From Deltaproteobacteria bacterium (GTDB taxonomy: Bacteria; Desulfobacterota; DSM-4660; Desulfatiglandales; HGW-15), in the NCBI GenBank assembly GCA_020060215.1, contig JAGVAP010000044.1, forward strand, positions 1 through 61,806: 61,806 bases of DNA, read 5' to 3'. Both the position numbers and the translations under genes were made by a program. Shown here in pieces: positions 18,455 to 27,677 of the stretch; the stretch's first letter is position 1, and each line of letters begins with the position of its first letter. The notes under the pieces are model-generated. The model ran no database searches and was not told the DNA's origin. It saw nothing but the letters and a program-made list of their open reading frames with translations.

Positions 18455-19468
18455 ATGGCCGATGACTACCCGCTGAAGATCGATGCATACTCACATATTG
18501 CGCCTCCCAAGTACAAAGAAGCCCTTGAAAAACTTGTCCCAGGCGAAACCGCCTACAAACTCGATCCCATTCCCCCTCTCTTCGACCTGGATCACCGCTT
18601 CCGGATCATGGACAGGTATGAAGGTCTGGTGCAGGTCATCGCCCCGGCGTGGCCGTCGGTGGAAGAGGTTGCGGCTCCGGACAAGGCGCTGGACCTGGCC
18701 AAACTGGCCAATGACGAGATGGCCGATCTGGTGCTCAAGTATCCGGAAAGGTTCGTGGCGGCCATCGCCTGCCTTCCCATGAACAATGTCGGGGCGGCCC
18801 TGAAGGAGGTGGACAGGGCAATCAATGACCTGAGATTCAGGGGCATCCTGATCTATACCCCCATCAACGACAAGCCGCTCGATTCGCCGGAGTTCATGCC
18901 CCTCTATGAGAGGATGTGCTCCTATGATCTCCCGATACTGATACACCCCATGCGCGCCCCGAGCTACCCGGATTATCGGACGGAAGACGCATCCAAGTAC
19001 AAGGTGTTCAGCACCTTCGGGTGGCCCTATGAGACCACGGTCGCCATGACGAGGATCGTCTTCAGCGGCATCCTGGACAAGTACCCCACCCTGAAGTTTG
19101 TGACTCACCACTGTGGCGGCATGGTCCCCTATTTCGCTGAGCGGATACGCCAGTTCTATGAGGTAGGCGAGATGCGGAGAGGCGAGAAGTACGTCCATCC
19201 TCTTCGCAAGCCCGTGCTCGAATACTACAAGATGTTCTACAACGATACGGCGATCTACGGGAACGGCTCCGCCCTCATGTGCGCACACCGGTTCTGCGGC
19301 GCAGACCGGCTCCTCTTCGGCGTGGATATGCCCCTGGGCGACGTCGAACTGGGGAACAGGAACTATCGACAAACCATCAACGCCATTTCGGAAATGAACA
19401 TCAGTGACGAAGACCGGAAGAAGATCTATGAAGACAACGCCAGGAAGATCTATCGTCTTCCGATCTGA
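18455..19468 (+). CDS. Amidohydrolase-family protein (ACMSD/gamma-resorcylate decarboxylase type)
   Basis: A 337-residue TIM-barrel protein of the Amidohydro_2 group, many members of which are metal-dependent, non-oxidative decarboxylases of aromatic acids. The N-terminal motif reads IDAYSH, so the first His of the usual HxH metal pair is Tyr. The second His, the barrel IHP (about 183-185), THHCGG and the Asp in LLFGVDMPLGD are all present. Start 18455 has a GGAGGGAAAAGG ribosome site and gives the family length. It opens an operon with an FAD reductase, a ferredoxin and TctCBA, which fits an imported aromatic or dicarboxylic substrate; the exact reaction is unknown. Confidence 0.82.
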   Translation: MADDYPLKIDAYSHIAPPKYKEALEKLVPGETAYKLDPIPPLFDLDHRFRIMDRYEGLVQVIAPAWPSVEEVAAPDKALDLAKLANDEMADLVLKYPERFVAAIACLPMNNVGAALKEVDRAINDLRFRGILIYTPINDKPLDSPEFMPLYERMCSYDLPILIHPMRAPSYPDYRTEDASKYKVFSTFGWPYETTVAMTRIVFSGILDKYPTLKFVTHHCGGMVPYFAERIRQFYEVGEMRRGEKYVHPLRKPVLEYYKMFYNDTAIYGNGSALMCAHRFCGADRLLFGVDMPLGDVELGNRNYRQTINAISEMNISDEDRKKIYEDNARKIYRLPI

Positions 19469-19501
19469 CTCCGTCTCCGTTTGCCAAGAAAGGGAGGGGC
19501 G

Positions 19502-21154
19502 ATGAAAGAAGAAAAGATCGAAACCGACGTCCTGTGCATCGGGGGAGGCATTGCCGGTCTCATGGCCGCCATTCGAGCGGCCGAGCTTGGGGCCCGGGTG
19601 GTGGTGGCCGAAAAGGGAAACGCCCTTTTCAGCGGCCGCGGCCGGGCAGGCAACGACCACTTCTGGTGTTACATCCCGGAGGTCCACGGATCCGACATCC
19701 ATGCATTCATGAAGGAATGCCTCAAAGGGCCCAAGCTGAAGGCCCTGCTGTCCGGTTCAGGCAACCGGGTGATCCGCACCTTTCTGGCTACCTCCTTCGA
19801 CATCGTGAAGTTGTGGGACAGCTGGGGCATCCCCATGAAACACGACGGGGAGTGGGAGTTCTCGGGGCACTCCTTCCCCGGGGACGTGATGACGCACCTG
19901 AAGTACAAAGGTCGATACCAGAAACGGGTTCTCACGGAAAAGGCCCTGGAAAAGGGTGCCCGGATCGTGAACAGGGTCATGATGACCGATCTCCTGCGCG
20001 ACGGGGAAAAGGTGGTCGGGGCGATCGGGATGCACACCAGGGAAGACAAGACCATCGTGTTTCAGGCCAAGTCCGTGGTCATGGCCACGGGAAACCTGGA
20101 GAGACTATACCCGGCGCCGGTCCCGGGCTGGATGGCCAGCACACCGGGGTGCCTTTCCATCACGGGCGACGGCAGGGCCATGACCTATCGGGCCGGGGGA
20201 ACCCTCGTGGGTCCGGAAATGCCCAAGCGGCACATGGGACCCCGATACTTTGCGCGTTTCGGCCAGGCCACCTGGGTGGGGGTCCTGAGAGACCCCTTCG
20301 GGAGGCCGATCGGCCCCTATGTGACCAAGCCCGACCGAAGGTACGGCGACATGACCATGGAGGTCAAAGGCACCCTGCTCGAGGAGTACCTGAGATCGGG
20401 AAGAGGGCCCGTGTACATGGACTGCCGGGGTATCACGGAAGAGGATTACGAATACATGATGAATGCCTTCGTGGACGAGGGGATGACCTCGGTCATCAAC
20501 TACCTCAGGGACGAGGGGATCGATCTCAGGAAGACCCCGGTCGAGTTCGGAACCTATCATATTCATCCTGAAGGCAAGATCTGGATCAACGAAAAGGCCG
20601 AGACCTCGCTCAAGGGACTCTATGCAGCCGGAGACGAATCGATCGTCAGCATCGGACCTTCCTCCACCTACGGATGGATCGCAGGGGAGAGCGCCGCGCT
20701 CTTCGCGAAGAGCATGCCCGCCCCCGATCTCACCAGGGTCGGACCGCAGATCGAGGAAAGCCGCGAGGTGGTGAAGGGGATCGCCGGCAGGAAGAAGGGG
20801 ATCCACTGGAGGGAGGCTAATGTCGCGCTCCAGCAGATCATGGTCGATTACGCCGGGCTCGTCCGATCGGAGACCCTGCTCGAAGCGGGACTGAGCTACC
20901 TCCGGCGCATGAAGGAGAAGGTGAACGGTGGGCTCATGGCCCGAAACCGGTGGGAGCTGACGCGATGCATGGAAACCAGAAATCTCATGGACATCGGCGA
21001 GCTCATCTTCCTGACGGCCGGCGAGCGAAAGGAATCGAGAGGCATGCACAACCGGCCCGATTACCCCCTTACCAACCCCATGCTGGATGGAAAGGCCATC
21101 TGCATCAGGCAGGTCGACGGAACGCCCCAGATGGAGTGGAGAAGGATAGAGTAG
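19502..21154 (+). CDS. FAD-dependent reductase, fumarate-reductase/AprA-like flavoprotein
   Basis: A 550-residue flavoprotein of the FAD_binding_2 family. The dinucleotide fold is at residues 8-40 (VLCIGGGIAGLMAAIRAAE), with AAGDES near residue 380 and a C-terminal helical region rich in Arg/Met as in succinate dehydrogenase and adenylylsulfate reductase flavoproteins. The start at 19502 follows AGGGAGG. The next gene, 31 bp on, is a 70-residue 2x[4Fe-4S] ferredoxin. Such a flavoprotein-plus-small-ferredoxin pair resembles AprAB, but the typical sulfate-reduction neighbours are absent. It likely reduces or oxidises an organic substrate. Confidence 0.85.
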   Translation: MKEEKIETDVLCIGGGIAGLMAAIRAAELGARVVVAEKGNALFSGRGRAGNDHFWCYIPEVHGSDIHAFMKECLKGPKLKALLSGSGNRVIRTFLATSFDIVKLWDSWGIPMKHDGEWEFSGHSFPGDVMTHLKYKGRYQKRVLTEKALEKGARIVNRVMMTDLLRDGEKVVGAIGMHTREDKTIVFQAKSVVMATGNLERLYPAPVPGWMASTPGCLSITGDGRAMTYRAGGTLVGPEMPKRHMGPRYFARFGQATWVGVLRDPFGRPIGPYVTKPDRRYGDMTMEVKGTLLEEYLRSGRGPVYMDCRGITEEDYEYMMNAFVDEGMTSVINYLRDEGIDLRKTPVEFGTYHIHPEGKIWINEKAETSLKGLYAAGDESIVSIGPSSTYGWIAGESAALFAKSMPAPDLTRVGPQIEESREVVKGIAGRKKGIHWREANVALQQIMVDYAGLVRSETLLEAGLSYLRRMKEKVNGGLMARNRWELTRCMETRNLMDIGELIFLTAGERKESRGMHNRPDYPLTNPMLDGKAICIRQVDGTPQMEWRRIE

Positions 21155-21185
21155 GAACGAAAGGCAACAATATAGGAGGATCGAT

Positions 21186-21398
21186 ATGCCGCCTGTGATC
21201 GATGAGACCAAGTGCAGCCGGTGCGGGAACTGCGTGGAGGTGTGCGCAGAGGACGTCTACTTCGCATCCGAAGCGGGAGAGGTGCCTGAGGTGACCTATC
21301 CGGATTTCTGCTTCCATTGCAACTGCTGTGTGGAGGAGTGTCCGGAGGAGGCCATAGGGCTCCGCATCCCTCTTCCGCAGATGCTTCTCTACAAGTGA
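21186..21398 (+). CDS. 2x[4Fe-4S] ferredoxin subunit
   Basis: A 70-residue protein with two cluster motifs: CSRCGNCVEVC (about 10-20) and CFHCNCCVEECP (about 42-53). All eight ligands are present and no extra domain is seen. A ribosome site (AGGAGG) lies 7 nt upstream. Its position directly after the FAD reductase suggests it passes electrons to that flavoprotein, as AprB does for AprA. Confidence 0.93.
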   Translation: MPPVIDETKCSRCGNCVEVCAEDVYFASEAGEVPEVTYPDFCFHCNCCVEECPEEAIGLRIPLPQMLLYK

Positions 21399-21474
21399 TC
21401 CGAAGGATTTCCCGGCCGCTTCGCCTGGGCGCTGCGGCCGTATTCAATCCACTCATTCACAGGGAGGTAGTCCG

Positions 21475-22449
21475 ATGAGAAGGAAAGCTTGGGTGTGGGC
21501 GTTCATCGCAGTCACAGTAGCCTATGTTTCGGCACAATCCGCGGCAGCTCAATCCTATCCGAGCAAACCTTTTGAGATCATTTGCGCTTATACCCCGGGA
21601 AGCTCCCAGGATATTGCCGCCAGGCTGATCGCCGACGTCGGCGGGAAGTACTACGGTCAGCCCATGGTGGTGGTCAACAAGCCCGGTGCAGCGGGAAGTG
21701 TAGCCGCCGCGGATGTGATCAGCTCCAAGCCCGAGGGCTACAAGGCCTTCCAGATCGCCCACGTATTCTTTGCAACCACCATCAGGACCCAGAAACTCCC
21801 CTTCGATCCGAATGACCTCGTCCCCTTGGCCAATCTCTGGGAGATGAGGCTGGGAATGCTCGTGAAGCAGGACTCCCCCTTCAAGACCCTGAAGGACCTC
21901 ATCGAGCATGCCAGGAAGAACCCCGGACAACTGAAGTGGTCCACCGTGGGCCGCGCCACCACCATCCATATGAGCGGCTTGAGCATCTTCAGGAAGGCCG
22001 GAGTGCAGACCATTGAAGTGCCCTACAAGGGAACCCCCGAAGCGCTCTCCGCACTCCTCGGCGGCCATGTGGATGCAGGGAGCCTCGTCTACGGCGCCAC
22101 CTCGGAGCAGGTGAGGGCCGGCAAGGCCAGGTTCCTGCTGTTTTACACGGACAAGCGATACGAGGATCATCCCGACGTTCCCACGGCGGAGGAGCTGGGC
22201 TATCCCGAGGCGGTGCTGCCTACGTATGTGGGTCTGTACGTCCACAAGAACACCCCGCCCGATGTCCTGAAACGGCTCAGGGAGGTCTTCAAAAAGATCT
22301 ATGACGATCCGGAATTCAAGAAGGGGATCGAAAGGATGGGTGAGGTGCCCAAATGGGGCGGGCCCGAGTTCATCCAGGCCGGGATCAAGCACCAGGAAAA
22401 GGTCGGAATCCCGATCCTCAAGGAACTGGGACTTTACGTAGACAAATGA
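21475..22449 (+). CDS. tctC: Tripartite tricarboxylate transporter substrate-binding protein (Bug/TctC family)
   Basis: A 324-residue protein: signal peptide about 1-25 (VSAQSAAAQS), then the family start YPSKPFEIICAYTPGSSQDIAAR and the body motif VVVNKPGAAGSVAAADV. It is periplasmic. The start at 21475 follows GGGAGG. TctC proteins bind carboxylates by two water-bridged loops; the ligand here is unknown, but the operon also encodes a decarboxylase-like amidohydrolase and an FAD reductase. Its stop overlaps the tctB start. Confidence 0.94.
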   Translation: MRRKAWVWAFIAVTVAYVSAQSAAAQSYPSKPFEIICAYTPGSSQDIAARLIADVGGKYYGQPMVVVNKPGAAGSVAAADVISSKPEGYKAFQIAHVFFATTIRTQKLPFDPNDLVPLANLWEMRLGMLVKQDSPFKTLKDLIEHARKNPGQLKWSTVGRATTIHMSGLSIFRKAGVQTIEVPYKGTPEALSALLGGHVDAGSLVYGATSEQVRAGKARFLLFYTDKRYEDHPDVPTAEELGYPEAVLPTYVGLYVHKNTPPDVLKRLREVFKKIYDDPEFKKGIERMGEVPKWGGPEFIQAGIKHQEKVGIPILKELGLYVDK

Positions 22450-22928
22450 GCCGTGCCGGGCAGAACCTCCGGGACCTGATCAGCGGATTCTTCTGGCTGA
22501 TCATCTCGATCCTGTTCTGTGTTGAGGCGTCGAACCTGGGGATCGGCAAGCTTCAGGTGCCCGGTCCAGGTTTTGCCGTACTCCTCGGCGGGGTCGTTCT
22601 GGGCGCATTTTCCCTGCTCCTGATCTCTTCCGCCATCTTGCGCCCGAAGAGAGCCTTGCCGGGTCCAAAGGCGACCGGGCAGGAAAAAGGGAGCGGTTTG
22701 GCCCGCATCCTTCTGGTGCTTTGCGCGGTTTTGGCCTACATCGCCCTCTTGCCGAAGGTCGGGTTCTTTATCCTCACCTTCGCGCTGATGACCTTCATGT
22801 ACCGTCTCTTGGGACGCGCCAATGTGTGGCTGGACGGGGCCTTGGGATTGGCCACTGCAGTCGTTGTCTACCTGCTCTTCTCCACCTGGCTGCAAATCCC
22901 TTTGCCCAAGGGGCCGTTCGGTTTCTAG
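22446..22928 (+). CDS. tctB: Tripartite tricarboxylate transporter small membrane subunit
   Basis: A 160-residue protein with four membrane spans, the second pair split by a short hydrophilic KRALPGPKATGQEKG linker. Size and position are those of TctB. The ATG overlaps the tctC stop (ATGA), indicating translational coupling, and fixes the start. Confidence 0.9.
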   Translation: MSRAGQNLRDLISGFFWLIISILFCVEASNLGIGKLQVPGPGFAVLLGGVVLGAFSLLLISSAILRPKRALPGPKATGQEKGSGLARILLVLCAVLAYIALLPKVGFFILTFALMTFMYRLLGRANVWLDGALGLATAVVVYLLFSTWLQIPLPKGPFGF

Positions 22929-22953
22929 CCGCAGATACGGGAGTGGAAACCTT

Positions 22954-24459
22954 TTGGATACGCTTCAGAGCCTTGCCTACGGCTTTTCCATTGGGCTTCA
23001 GCCTGAGAACCTCTTCTTCTGCTTCACCGGGGTGTTGCTGGGCACCCTGGTGGGCGTGCTTCCGGGGTTGGGCCCCATCGGCGCCATTTCCCTCCTCCTC
23101 CCTGCGTCGTTTCATATGAGCCCGGTTGCGGCCGTCATCATGCTGTCCGGGATCTATTATGGATCGATGTACGGGGGTTCGACCACATCGATCCTGATGA
23201 GCATACCTGGAGAGGCCGCGGCGGTGGTCACATGCCTTGACGGCTACCAGATGGCCCAGAAGGGGCGGGCCGGCGTGGCCCTGGGCATCGCCGCCTTTGG
23301 TTCCTTTGTTGCCGGCACCCTCGGTCTTGTAGGCCTGACGCTCTTTGCCGATCCGTTGGCGCAGTTTGCATTGCGTTTCGGGCCTCCCGAGTATTTCGGC
23401 GTCCTTCTCCTCGGCTTGACCCTGGTGGTGTATCTTTCCGGGGATTCCATGATCAAGGGGATCATGACGGCCGCCTTTGGGTTCACCCTCAGCTGCGTAG
23501 GGCTGGATTCGATCCAGGGCCTGCCCAGGATGACCTTTGATCTCATCTACCTCTGGGACGGTATCGATCTGGTTCCTCTGGCGGTGGGTCTCTTCGGCAT
23601 CTCCGAGGTCCTGATCAACATCGAGGCCACGGTCAAGCCCGAGATTCTCGAATTCAAGATGAGACTCAGCCGGATGTTCCCGACGGCACAGGATTGGTTG
23701 AAGGCCAAGGGGGCGATGTTAAGGGGCAGCGTCCTCGGCTTTTTTCTCGGCGTGCTGCCCGGAGGGGGCGCCGTGGTCTCCTCGTTTGTTTCCTACGGGA
23801 TCGAGAAACGGCTATCCAAGAATCCGGAGCAGTTCGGCCATGGCGCCATCGAGGGGCTTGCAGGCCCGGAATCGGCCAACAATTCGGCGACGGCCGGGGC
23901 CTTTGTCCCGCTTTTCACCCTCGGAATCCCTGCCAATGCTGTGATGGCGCTCCTTTTCGGGGCACTGGTGCTCCATGGGATACGCCCGGGCCCGTTTCTC
24001 CTTTCACAGCACCCCGACGTCTTCTGGGGCGTCATCAGCAGCATGTACATCGGGAACATGATGCTCCTGGTGCTCAATCTCCCCCTCATCCCCCTCTGGG
24101 TCCAGGTCCTGAAGGTTCCCCAGCGCATCCTGTTCCCTCTGATTCTCCTCCTCTGCCTTATCGGAGCCTACAGCGTCAACAACCGGATCTTCGACCTGCT
24201 CCTCATGATGTTCTTCGGCATCGTCGGATTCCTGTTCAGGAAGTTCCGATACGAGAGCGCGCCCCTGATCCTCGCTTTTGTACTGGGGCCCATGATAGAG
24301 ACGAATCTCCGTCAAACCCTTTTGATTTCGAAGGGAAGTTTTGCCATCTTTCTCTCCCGCCCCATTGCGGCGGCCGCCCTGGCGCTGGCTCTGATTCTCC
24401 TGATCGCTTCCCTAGCGCCTCTGTGGAAAAGGCGGTTGGAAATAGAGGCGGAAGCGTAG
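22954..24459 (+). CDS. tctA: Tripartite tricarboxylate transporter large membrane subunit
   Basis: A 501-residue, about 12-span transporter. From TTG 22954 it reads LDTLQSLAYGFSIGLQPEN, the family N-terminus, with GGGAG upstream. An in-frame ATG further up lies inside tctB and gives non-family sequence, so TTG is preferred. Signatures include GVLPGLGPIGAISLLLP, YYGSMYGGSTTSIL and ESANNSATAGAFVPLFTLGIP. With TctB and TctC it completes a TTT importer. No terminator was found between its end and the convergent VOC gene 66 bp away. Confidence 0.94.
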   Translation: MDTLQSLAYGFSIGLQPENLFFCFTGVLLGTLVGVLPGLGPIGAISLLLPASFHMSPVAAVIMLSGIYYGSMYGGSTTSILMSIPGEAAAVVTCLDGYQMAQKGRAGVALGIAAFGSFVAGTLGLVGLTLFADPLAQFALRFGPPEYFGVLLLGLTLVVYLSGDSMIKGIMTAAFGFTLSCVGLDSIQGLPRMTFDLIYLWDGIDLVPLAVGLFGISEVLINIEATVKPEILEFKMRLSRMFPTAQDWLKAKGAMLRGSVLGFFLGVLPGGGAVVSSFVSYGIEKRLSKNPEQFGHGAIEGLAGPESANNSATAGAFVPLFTLGIPANAVMALLFGALVLHGIRPGPFLLSQHPDVFWGVISSMYIGNMMLLVLNLPLIPLWVQVLKVPQRILFPLILLLCLIGAYSVNNRIFDLLLMMFFGIVGFLFRKFRYESAPLILAFVLGPMIETNLRQTLLISKGSFAIFLSRPIAAAALALALILLIASLAPLWKRRLEIEAEA

Positions 24460-24525
24460 TCATCCATGAAGGGTCTCCCGTTTCCGTCAGGTCTTTCGTC
24501 CCACGGGTCAGGATGACTTACGACG

Positions 24526-24960
24526 TCATTCTTTCCACTCCTTCCACTTGTAATCGATCAGCTCCAGGAGCACGCCGTTGACCTTCTTGGGGTGGATAAA
24601 GGCAAATTCGCAGTCCCGGAAAGGCCTGGCGACCTCCCCCTTCTTGTCAGGGATGAAGGGGTAGCCTTTCCCTTTCAGTTCGTCGACGGACCTGCGGGTG
24701 TTGTCCACGTTGAAGCTGATGATCATGACCCCTTCGCCGTTCTTTTCGATGAACCTGGCCACGTCCCCATCGGGGGCGGTCGATTCTATCAGTTCAAAAC
24801 CGATCTCCCCCAGCCAGTAGCGGGCCACTCTTATCTTCTCGGGCTCGTCGATGTATTCGTCGTCGGGCTGGGTCTTCCCCAGGATGGGCTCCCAGACCTT
24901 GCACGCCTGGTCCAGGTCTTTCACGGCAATACAGATGTGGTCTACCTTGTTGACCTTCAT
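24526..24960 (-). CDS. VOC-superfamily protein, methylmalonyl-CoA-epimerase-like with an altered metal site
   Basis: A 144-residue glyoxalase-fold protein with two beta-alpha-beta-beta-beta modules. VDHICIAV keeps the first metal His and GVLLELID keeps the last Glu. The GxHHI motif, which supplies the second His in epimerases, reads GEGVMIISFNV, so that ligand is lost. The paralogue at 34895 retains it. It is the last gene of the TetR/HBCR-like operon, 94 bp after the aminotransferase, so it probably serves that pathway rather than propionate metabolism. Confidence 0.82.
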   Translation of the reverse strand: MKVNKVDHICIAVKDLDQACKVWEPILGKTQPDDEYIDEPEKIRVARYWLGEIGFELIESTAPDGDVARFIEKNGEGVMIISFNVDNTRRSVDELKGKGYPFIPDKKGEVARPFRDCEFAFIHPKKVNGVLLELIDYKWKEWKE

Positions 24961-25054
24961 GGACGCCTCCGCACCAAGGCCTCTTGCAGCTCGAAGAGCG
25001 GGGGAGCGGCAAGAGGCAGGCTACGACTTACTCAATGGATTTCATGGCAAACGC

Positions 25055-26311
25055 CTATCCCGGATGCTTATCGCTGACCACGGCCATGGCTTCGTCCATG
25101 GCCCTGGCCGCGGCCTCCAGGTCCTGTTCCGTGTGTCTGTAGCAGATGTAACCGTGGTGGTGTGGGGTGAAGAAGATCCCCCTTCGGATGAGCTGGGTGT
25201 AGAACTCGTCGCGCCTGGCCTTGTGGATCCCGGATTTCTCCTTCTTAAAGGTGATGAAGAACATGGGTGCGACCCCGCTCAGCTCGGCACCGACGGGATA
25301 CCGGTCGATGACGGACTGGATTCTCTTCAGGAAACGGCCGCCCTTTTCCCAGATCGCGTCGATGATGTGGTCGCGCTCCAGGATCTCGATGGTCTTCAGG
25401 GCGGCGATGTAACCGTCGCTGTTGGGGAAGAATGTGGAAGAGATGAAGAGCTTTTGTGCGGCGGCCATCATGACGTCGGCCTTTCCGGTCACCACACTGA
25501 TGGCATAACCGTTGGCCATCCCTTTTCCGAGGACCGCCAGGTCGGGGGTGACGCCGTAACGCTCCTGCGCCCCGCCCATGGCCAGCCGGAAACAGGTGCG
25601 GACTTCGTCAAAGACCAGGACCGCGCCGTACTGGTTCGCAATCTCCCTGACGCCCTCCAGGAATCCCGGGGCAGGTTCCTCCATCTTCTGATGGAGGTGA
25701 TGACCAAAGGGGGTCATGATGATGGCGGCCGTCTCCTTGCCGTGCCTGGCCATCAGCTCCTCCAGCTCCGGGAGGTTGTTGTAGCGGTATTCGTAGACAT
25801 CTTCGTAGAACTTCTGCGGGATGCCGCCTTTCATCTCGACGCACCAGTCGTGCCACCCATGGTAGCCGCAGCGCATCACCTTGATCCGGTTGGTGTAGGC
25901 CCTTGCGATCCGGATGCTCGCCGTGGTGGCATCGGAGCCGGTCTTGAGGAAGATACTCATCTCCGAGCAGGGGACGAGTTCGGCCAGTTTCTTGGCGAGC
26001 TGGTTCTGATACTTCTGCGTGAGCGTGAAACAGAAGCCCTTGTCCCGGATCTGGCGGATCACGGCCTCGTCCACCTCTTCCTCCCGGTAGCCCAGGATGA
26101 TCGGCCCATAGCCGCAGAGGAAGTCGATATACTCGTTTCCATCGACGTCGATCAGTCGACCGCCTTTCCCCGATTCGAGAAAGATCGGATATTCCCCTTC
26201 GATGAAGTCACTGGGTTTTCTGGCCCCGAGGACGCCCCCGGGGACCAGTCCTTTGGCCTCCTCGAAATGCTGCAGGCTCTTTGCAATGGTCAGTTTTCCG
26301 ACGTTCTTCAT
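25055..26311 (-). CDS. Class III PLP aminotransferase (glutamate-1-semialdehyde-aminomutase-like)
   Basis: A 418-residue fold-type I enzyme. DVDGNEYIDFLCGYGPIILG, FLKTGSDATTASIRIARAYT, VFDEVRT (the PLP-binding Asp) and the PLP lysine in LGKGMANGYAIS are visible. It resembles HemL, but the context is not tetrapyrrole synthesis, so the amino substrate is unknown. ATG 26311 has GAGGAGA upstream; a longer reading begins in the gap after the saccharopine-dehydrogenase-like gene and lacks family similarity. It is fifth in a six-gene minus-strand operon. Confidence 0.88.
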   Translation of the reverse strand: MKNVGKLTIAKSLQHFEEAKGLVPGGVLGARKPSDFIEGEYPIFLESGKGGRLIDVDGNEYIDFLCGYGPIILGYREEEVDEAVIRQIRDKGFCFTLTQKYQNQLAKKLAELVPCSEMSIFLKTGSDATTASIRIARAYTNRIKVMRCGYHGWHDWCVEMKGGIPQKFYEDVYEYRYNNLPELEELMARHGKETAAIIMTPFGHHLHQKMEEPAPGFLEGVREIANQYGAVLVFDEVRTCFRLAMGGAQERYGVTPDLAVLGKGMANGYAISVVTGKADVMMAAAQKLFISSTFFPNSDGYIAALKTIEILERDHIIDAIWEKGGRFLKRIQSVIDRYPVGAELSGVAPMFFITFKKEKSGIHKARRDEFYTQLIRRGIFFTPHHHGYICYRHTEQDLEAAARAMDEAMAVVSDKHPG

Positions 26312-26438
26312 GGCGATTTTCTCCTCTTGAACTGAGACCCTGGGCCCCGGTTGCCGGCTTTCGCCGGGACAGGTTTCATTCAACCGGGGTGGCGGGGAAA
26401 GGGCGAATCCTTTCCATTCTCCCGGCAGGAACACCTGC

Positions 26439-27581
26439 CTAGACTACGAGCATCGATTTGATCGTTTCCGTCTGATGAATCCTGGCGCCCCTCCTGACCA
26501 GTTCGGCGATGAACTTCTCCGGGTCGATGCACCCTTCCGGGGCGACCACTCCCCTGGCCTTGATCTCTCCGGCATCCAGCATGAGGGCCGCAATCGAGGC
26601 GGGAAGCCCCGTACCCGGGGCCATCCTGCCCGCGATGTCTGCCGTGTAGGTCACCTGCTTCCCGTTCCTCTCTCCCTTGACGATCACCTTCAGGCCGGAG
26701 GACTGCGGTCCGTTATCCCGGTTCTTCGGTATGGTGTCCCAGAGCTTCAGGGTGAGATCGTACGGGGTCACCCTGCTCCCCTTGACATCGATCGGTTCCC
26801 TGCCCAGAAAGCCGGTTTCTTTCTGCTCCTTGATGAGCTCATCCACCCAGGCCGGGATGAGCGCGCCCTTGATGACCACCGTCTTCACTCCCGGGATGTA
26901 GCGGGGGATGGTGAGCGGCTGCGGATGCCCCACATAGCGGACCGTGCAGGTGCCGAGGGGTTCGAGGAACCGGGCGACCTCCTCCCCGGTCCCCCCCTCC
27001 ACGTGGACCAGCTTCCCGTCCAGGTACTGGGGGATCTTCCCGATCGTCATGTGGAGGCTGTGGTCCCAGGCCGCGCCCGAGAGCTCGGCGATGCTCACCA
27101 CCCAGAACAAGGCAATCTCGTCCACACGATCCAACTGATTCGCGTACCACTTGACGATCACGTTGTTGGTGCCCGGATCCGACCCCATTCCGGTCAGGAC
27201 CGTGATCCCCGCTTCTCTTGCGGCCGGGTCGATGTCGGAGGCAAAGAGGATCTCGGTGGCCTCGTAGTCGTCGCAGATATCGATGTAGTGGACCTTCGCT
27301 TCGACGGCCGCCCGGGCGACCGCCACGGCCGTCTTGTAGAAAGGCCCTGCGCAGTTGACCACGACATCGGCATCCCGGATCGCTTCGACCAGCCCCTTAT
27401 GATCGTTCACATCGATCTTCTTCAGCGACACCTTCCCGCTGGCGCGCAGCTTCTCCTGCACCCTGCCCGGGTCGGTGTTGATGTCCCCCAGAATGACCTT
27501 CCCGATCCGCTCCTGCTTGATGAGGTCACGGGCGACTCCCTGACCCATTCCTCCCGTTCCTCCCAGTACCAGTACCTGCAT
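26439..27581 (-). CDS. Saccharopine-dehydrogenase-like NAD(P)-dependent oxidoreductase
   Basis: A 380-residue protein with an N-terminal Rossmann fold (VLVLGGTGGMGQGVARDL), DADVVVNCAGPFYK and a lysine-pathway-type C-terminal domain (GMGSDPGTNNVIVKWYA). The family catalyses C-N bond oxidoreduction on amino-acid-like substrates, but many bacterial members are uncharacterised. Sitting between an HBCR-like enzyme and an aminotransferase, it may form or cleave a secondary amine. ATG 27581 follows AAGGAGGGG. Confidence 0.85.
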   Translation of the reverse strand: MQVLVLGGTGGMGQGVARDLIKQERIGKVILGDINTDPGRVQEKLRASGKVSLKKIDVNDHKGLVEAIRDADVVVNCAGPFYKTAVAVARAAVEAKVHYIDICDDYEATEILFASDIDPAAREAGITVLTGMGSDPGTNNVIVKWYANQLDRVDEIALFWVVSIAELSGAAWDHSLHMTIGKIPQYLDGKLVHVEGGTGEEVARFLEPLGTCTVRYVGHPQPLTIPRYIPGVKTVVIKGALIPAWVDELIKEQKETGFLGREPIDVKGSRVTPYDLTLKLWDTIPKNRDNGPQSSGLKVIVKGERNGKQVTYTADIAGRMAPGTGLPASIAALMLDAGEIKARGVVAPEGCIDPEKFIAELVRRGARIHQTETIKSMLVV

Positions 27582-27677
27582 TCGAATCCCCTCCTTCTCG
27601 GAATAATGGAAAAATGGAATGGTGGTTGGGTTTCAAGCGTCCACGCTCAACCATTGTTCCACTATGCCACTATTCCA

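Noticed and set aside
25055..26311. Aminotransferase as the tetrapyrrole enzyme HemL
   Set aside because: It resembles HemL in motifs, but the catabolic-type operon context does not support that role.
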